Positions 8,170 to 12,457 of a DNA stretch of 12,457 nucleotides are shown here, piece after piece. The DNA comes from Hirudo medicinalis. Its lineage: Eukaryota > Annelida > Clitellata > Hirudinida > Hirudinidae. The notes under the pieces are model-generated. The model made no database searches. It was not told the DNA's origin and was given only the letters and a program-made list of their open reading frames with translations. Positions within the stretch are counted from its first letter, which is position 1; each line of letters begins with the position of its first letter. The stretch is taken from assembly GCA_011800805.1 (NCBI GenBank), contig MPNW01001088.1, positions 69,237 through 81,693 on the forward strand, in the 5' to 3' direction. The translations under genes were made by a program, and so were the position numbers.

Positions 8170-11100
8170 ATGCGATATAATATGCCTTCTACAATTAAAA
8201 ACACTGCAGCCAAGAAATTTAAACTCTTGCTCAAAAAGGATATAGAAAATGATGTATATCAAGTCATAAATAAATGGTAAAGTATTTGATTAAGTGAAAG
8301 TTATTCACAGTTAAATAATTTTAGCACAACCTTGGAGAAGGTACTGATCGTGTCCACAGCAGTTTTGACGGTGTCTGATGTGGGTTTAATTACATTCATT
8401 GCTTACTTGTTGGAAGGTGAGGCTCATTTAAACGATTAAAGATTTTTTTGTCAATATCTTAGTATCCTTACGCTGTGATATTTTAAACTTTACCTGTAAA
8501 AATTCATGTAAAGTTATAATACATCAGCTTTGAAAATGATAGTTAACTCAATTCATTACAAATTTAAAAAGTCAAGAAAAGTCCTGATACTCCTCCTTGC
8601 AGTAGCGTGTCTTGCATTTCAGCCGGTTAGGTTTTTGCTTATTACATGAGAGAAGTTAAATTTTGTAGCACTTATTAAGCGCCTCTGGCGCTTTTTATAA
8701 AGATCTAAAGAGCAGTAATCATGGTTAAATTATAACTTAAATGATGTCATCGATACATTCACATTCAGTTTCAAACATATACTATCACATGAACCTTTCG
8801 GCCGACCCCTGTGTTGATTTTTATGAATACGCCTGTGGACAATTTCTTTATGATGCCGTTATACCCGATGACAGCACCAGCATCAGCACCTTTTCAAGTT
8901 TAACCGATGAAGTGGACGACAACGTTAGAGGTCATACCTTATCGAGCAGAACAATATTTTCTCCATGTTTTATGTCAAATTAAAATAATTCCATTTCAAA
9001 TGTAATTTATTCAGCCATATTGATGGGACCTTATCACGAAGAAACACCAAAGTACGAGATATTTCTTAAAAAGTATTTCAGAACCTGCATGGATGTAGGT
9101 TACTATTACATTTTCACGTCTTTCTTAGGCCATGTTGAGATTCACGTCCAATGTCTACAGGCAGTAATTTCTAGATAGCTTTACAATTCACTTAATAATC
9201 TTGCCTATGTTAAAATGTTCAAAAATTGTTTCTTCTACCTGAAAGGGGAATTTATTAGGACTATGGTTTCAGGTGCCATCGAAAAGGATGACTTGACACC
9301 TTTATTAGACTTGTTAAACAAATACGGTGGTTGGCCTATGATAACAAAATCATGGAATGCTGACTGCTGTGATTTGGGGTCTACTTTGGGCGATTTAACA
9401 AGAATTGGATCGAGAGGACTGCTCAGGTTTATTATCGGCATTGATCCCAGCGATTCCACTGTTAAAGTGCCGACTGTAAGTTGGTTATGATTCGTCAAGA
9501 AGCCAGTTTTATCTTCTCATTATATGTTTACAAATTAATACAATTTAATAAAGTGACTCTGCTTCAAAATATTCAAGCAGAAATTATTAAAAGGATATAT
9601 TAAGTAGCAATGAAAACCTAAGCAGGATTTATAAAATAATCATAAAGCAACAAATTTGGTGTAGCTATTCTAGCTATTCTATTGGTATTCAACATATCTT
9701 CGGACAAAGGGGTCGGTCGGTTTACTTGGTATTGGTGTACTTCTATGGGATCGACCCACAATTGGAAATGCTCAGATTCCTTACTGATTAGTTCAGGACT
9801 AATAATTGACATGCCCACTAAGTTTAGCAAGTTAACCATAATGAATCCAGATTGAAAGTTCTTATAGTTTGTGAAATGTGCAAATATATTTGCGCTTTTA
9901 GATAGAACAGGATTCGGTGACATTTCCAAAAGATTACTACCAACGCCATAAAAGTAAGATGATCGATGCCCTGAGTGATTACATTAGAGACGTCGCAAAA
10001 CTCCTTTCCAAGAACTCCGTCAGGTCCTACACACTCGAAGATGACGTGAGAACCATGATCGATTTTGAGAAAGCTCTGGCTGAGGTTGTTTTGCAGATGT
10101 TAATAGAAGCATGTAGTTAGATTTCCATAATTATTTAAACTTAGAACTAAATTATTTTTGAACTTTGTCCTCAACTACCAGTTAATATTTTAATGATTGA
10201 ATTTAATTTGCTTTTTTTAAGGTAGTTTTTAAATTCATGTTATGTTGTGCTAAATTATGTGAAACGATTATTAATTAAGAGATATAATGTAATCATTAAT
10301 CCAATAATGAAATTGAATTGTTGGATTATTCAGATAATCATACCGCCTCAAAAAAGAATCCGTCAAATCCAAACTAATGACACTGCAGAATACCTTAACG
10401 CGACCTTTGCAAAGGTGAAGGATTTCTGGAAAATAATTTTTAATTAATAATATTTAAAATATTAATTGTTAATTAATATATATTCTGATAATTATTCGAG
10501 AGGATTTGAATCTACAGTGCGCTTCATAATTTGTGTAAGTTGTGTGGTACTATAAGATGATACTAAAAGAAATGTAGGATCAAAAGCCTCATGTAAGTAA
10601 AATAGTGTTTTAATTCACATTGATTTTCTTCTTTTTTTAAATAATAAATAAATAAATTATTTTTTTACATTTTTGTATTTCTATGTTTTCATTTATTCCA
10701 CCGATAGATTTTAGATTTTGAACTTTTCTACGCAAAATTGTTCCAACCTTATAATGTCAAGGATGTCAAGCTCTTGGGTATAAGTGATGTGCCCTACTTT
10801 AACAGGTTGGCAACAGTTATAAAAGAGACTCCCAAGAGGTAGGTAGTGTTTGTGAATGTCTCCGAATGAGTCGCAATTGCATTTGTGATTTTGAATTTGA
10901 TTTGCAGGACTGTATTCAATTATTTGCTGTGGAGGATGATCGCAACCCTTTCAGCTGCAATGCCGCATAACTTTCGAGATCTCGAAGCTAAATTTCTCTC
11001 GGTTAGTCATTAAAGATTATTGTCCGAATGATGTGTAAGAATTATATTTTAAATTTTTTGCTCGTAAAATAACATCATAAATGACTAGAATTCAATTGAC

Positions 11101-11791
11101 GGGATTTTATTATTAGTGTCAAATTGCAGAACGCTATTGATCCCTCAGGTTTCGAAGGGCATCGCCGAAACACCAGCACGTTGGGTGACTTGCGTCAACC
11201 AAGTGAAAACGAGTTTGTTTTTGCCTATGGGGGCTTTGTATGTCAAACACCACTTCAACCAGAGATCCAAGAACAAGGTTTCACTGTTCATGTTTCACTT
11301 TCAGAATATGTTATTTACATTTATACGATTTGGATATTTCGACAAGGGAAAGGTACTTCATTAAGTCTTATATTCGCTTTGTTCTGTTTGTTAAACCACT
11401 CAGGTACTGGAATTAATTAAAGAATTGGTAGGATCCCTGCGCACTCTAATTATTGATGCTCATTGGCTTCGCGGGGAGTCGAAATCTCATGCACTTGATA
11501 AAGTATTGTTACTTTTTACTTTCGGAATTAACTTCTCAACTTATTATGTAATATGTTGTATTATGTCATCATCATCATCATTACTATTGTTATTATTGTT
11601 ATTATTATTGCAATAAGCTGGGGGTGTTCAAACTGGCTCAATCTCCAGTTGGTTTATTAAGTAATTTCATTTCACATGGAGCTGGTATTACCTGCCGATA
11701 CCGCGATCCAGTAATATTCCAGTTAATAGTTACAATATAACAATACAATAGGCGCCTCTGACGCTATGCAAATGGCGCATTATAAATTAAC

Positions 11792-11822
<31 letters not shown>

Positions 11823-12457
11823 ACCTCGAATGACTGTTCATTGAATAAACTGATTATCCGGGTTGAGTATTTCTATGGATCTGGGATGCTGCTTGGGATT
11901 TTTGATAGCACATGGAATGGTACAGCTTCTCTTGTTTGTCATCCCCGTGGCCGTAGAAATACGCTAAACACAACAGCAAATGAATGTATACCTATCGCTT
12001 GGGTTACAACATTAAGAACATTATTTGTGTAGCGCAAATTCTCCTAAATTAATTCTTCGAGAAGGTAAGTTTTCAGTTTTTCAAGGCTCTTTAACTTAAT
12101 TTTCAGCTCGATTCACTTCGAAACATTATCGGTTATCCTGATTATTACGACCTTGAAGATCCCTTCCAGGATATGTTCGAAAAAGTGGGAAGAGAATGAT
12201 TGCGAATTAACCTCGATTATCTTTTTGTTTATTAGAGAAAATATTCTCTATTATTGCCTGCATTGTTATAATTTACAACTAAAGAATTTAAAAGATTTCA
12301 CGAAATTTCACACTTTCACAGGTAAAAGTAGAATTCGAAAACTTCTTAGATTTGATTATTCTTGCCGAAGAGATGAAATTGAAGTACAAAATCATTAAAC
12401 TGAAGGAAGCTTTGGATTACCAAAAGTACGTTGTCGTTGATTCTTTGCTTCAGATGA
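8170..12457 (+). CDS. M13 (neprilysin/ECE-like) type II membrane metallopeptidase, N-terminal part (3' partial)
   Basis: First 14 exons, about 544 of an expected 750 residues: 8170-8276, 8325-8416, 8572-8625, 8769-8930, 9015-9098, 9273-9475, 9902-10084, 10334-10414, 10708-10838, 10908-11001, 11149-11277, 11404-11502, 12107-12184 and 12322 to the window end. All junctions keep frame. The start is the first ATG in the open frame; ATG 8182 is an alternative. Residues 1-37 are basic and cytoplasmic, about 42-65 a membrane anchor, then the family's first Cys pair (C76, C81) and SADPCVDFYEYACG (95-108). Later blocks match M13 in order: FRTCMD (C163), GGWP (185-188), FPKDYY, DFEKALAE, NYLLWR, PARWVTC (C412), GALYVKHHF, HWLRGESKSHALDK (family WMDxxTKxxAxxK), and FENFLDL. 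The VNAYY and HExxH motifs would follow beyond the edge, so activity cannot be judged. Same strand and family as the gene at the window start, suggesting tandem duplication. Confidence 0.93.
8677..8693. repeat. GCGCC palindrome in intron 3 of the second M13 gene
   Basis: AAGCGCC and GGCGCTT form a perfect 7-base stem around a TCT loop, flanked by TTATT and TTTATAA. Its core GCGCCTCTGGCGCT differs by one base from GCGCCTCTGACGCT in intron 12 of the same gene (11752-11765). Confidence 0.5.
9476..9901 (+). other. Intron 6 of the second M13 gene
   Basis: A 426-base phase 0 intron, GTAAGT to TTTTAG. It has a doubled TAGCTATTC near 9662-9680. On the minus strand a 103-codon frame (9618-9929) runs through most of it and into exon 7. 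That is long for AT-rich DNA, but its product resembles no family I know, so no gene is called. Confidence 0.7.
11566..11610. repeat. TCA/TTA/TTG compound microsatellite
   Basis: TCA units change into TTA and TTG units over about 45 bases. Confidence 0.8.
11675..11686 (+). repeat. Copy of a dispersed CATGGAGCTGGT motif
   Basis: Exact 12-base match to 6207-6218. Here it continues ATTACCTGCCGATACCG. The minus-strand copy at 2360-2372 continues similarly for a few bases. Confidence 0.35.
11752..11765. repeat. GCGCC imperfect palindrome in intron 12
   Basis: GCGCCTCTGACGCT, 13 of 14 bases identical to the intron 3 palindrome. It is followed by ATGCAAATGGCGCATTATAA and then an ATT run. Confidence 0.45.
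11792..11821. repeat. ATT microsatellite
   Basis: About ten uninterrupted ATT units, directly after a GCGC-containing stretch. Confidence 0.9.

Larger units (their letters stand above)
11503..12106 (+). other. Intron 12 of the second M13 gene, repeat-rich
   Basis: A 604-base phase 0 intron, the longest in this gene. It contains two microsatellites, a copy of the CATGGAGCTGGT motif and a GCGCC palindrome, so its extra length looks like repeat insertion. The + frame at 11766-12032 begins inside the ATT run and has no recognised domain. Confidence 0.7.

Noticed and set aside
11116..11364. Upstream acceptors for exon 11 of the second M13 gene (TATTAG at about 11115, TTGCAG at 11128)
   Set aside because: These add residues absent from the family or break phase. 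CTCAG at 11148 joins FLS to VSKGIAETPARW in phase 0, as the family expects.
11766..12032. 88-codon + strand frame in intron 12
   Set aside because: It starts within a GCGC/ATT repeat stretch, and its product has no known motif.
1..12457. tRNA, rRNA, CRISPR array, bacterial operon signals
   Set aside because: No cloverleaf, rRNA block, regularly spaced repeats or Shine-Dalgarno-led gene series was seen; all clear genes are intron-split.

Overview
The window is nuclear DNA from an animal, most likely an invertebrate. The sequence is AT-rich. Its genes are split by short GT-AG introns, with non-LTR retrotransposon debris, ATT microsatellites and AATAAA poly(A) signals between them. The protein families (M13 neprilysin-like peptidases and a secreted CAP/SCP protein) are animal-typical, but I cannot name the species. 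Long open frames are rare, so the genes were reconstructed by joining exons on family motifs, GT/AG borders and intron phase.

Layout, all genes on the + strand. (1) Bases 106-1720 hold the last four exons of an M13 metallopeptidase whose zinc-binding HExxH exon lies upstream of the window. Its 1.1 kb last intron carries a decayed LINE reverse-transcriptase fragment on the minus strand. (2) Bases 1721-3780 are intergenic, with candidate poly(A) signals, an inverted-repeat element with a telomere-like CCCTA core, and a GC-rich hairpin island. (3) Bases 3781-5308 are a complete five-exon gene for a secreted 192-residue CAP-domain protein that has lost most of the CAP metal-binding tetrad. (4) Bases 5309-8169 are AT-rich intergenic DNA with few landmarks, ending in a TATA-like core promoter candidate. 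(5) From 8170 to the window end are the first 14 exons of a second M13 peptidase: a type II membrane anchor, the disulfide-bearing start of the ectodomain and most of the helical N-terminal lobe. The window stops just before the expected substrate-binding and zinc motifs.

The two M13 genes face the same way around one CAP gene, which suggests a local cluster of extracellular or ectoenzyme genes, perhaps from tandem duplication of the peptidase. No new multi-gene system is visible. The points most worth checking are the unusual CAP protein, the LINE remnant abutting a splice acceptor, and several short dispersed or palindromic repeats.
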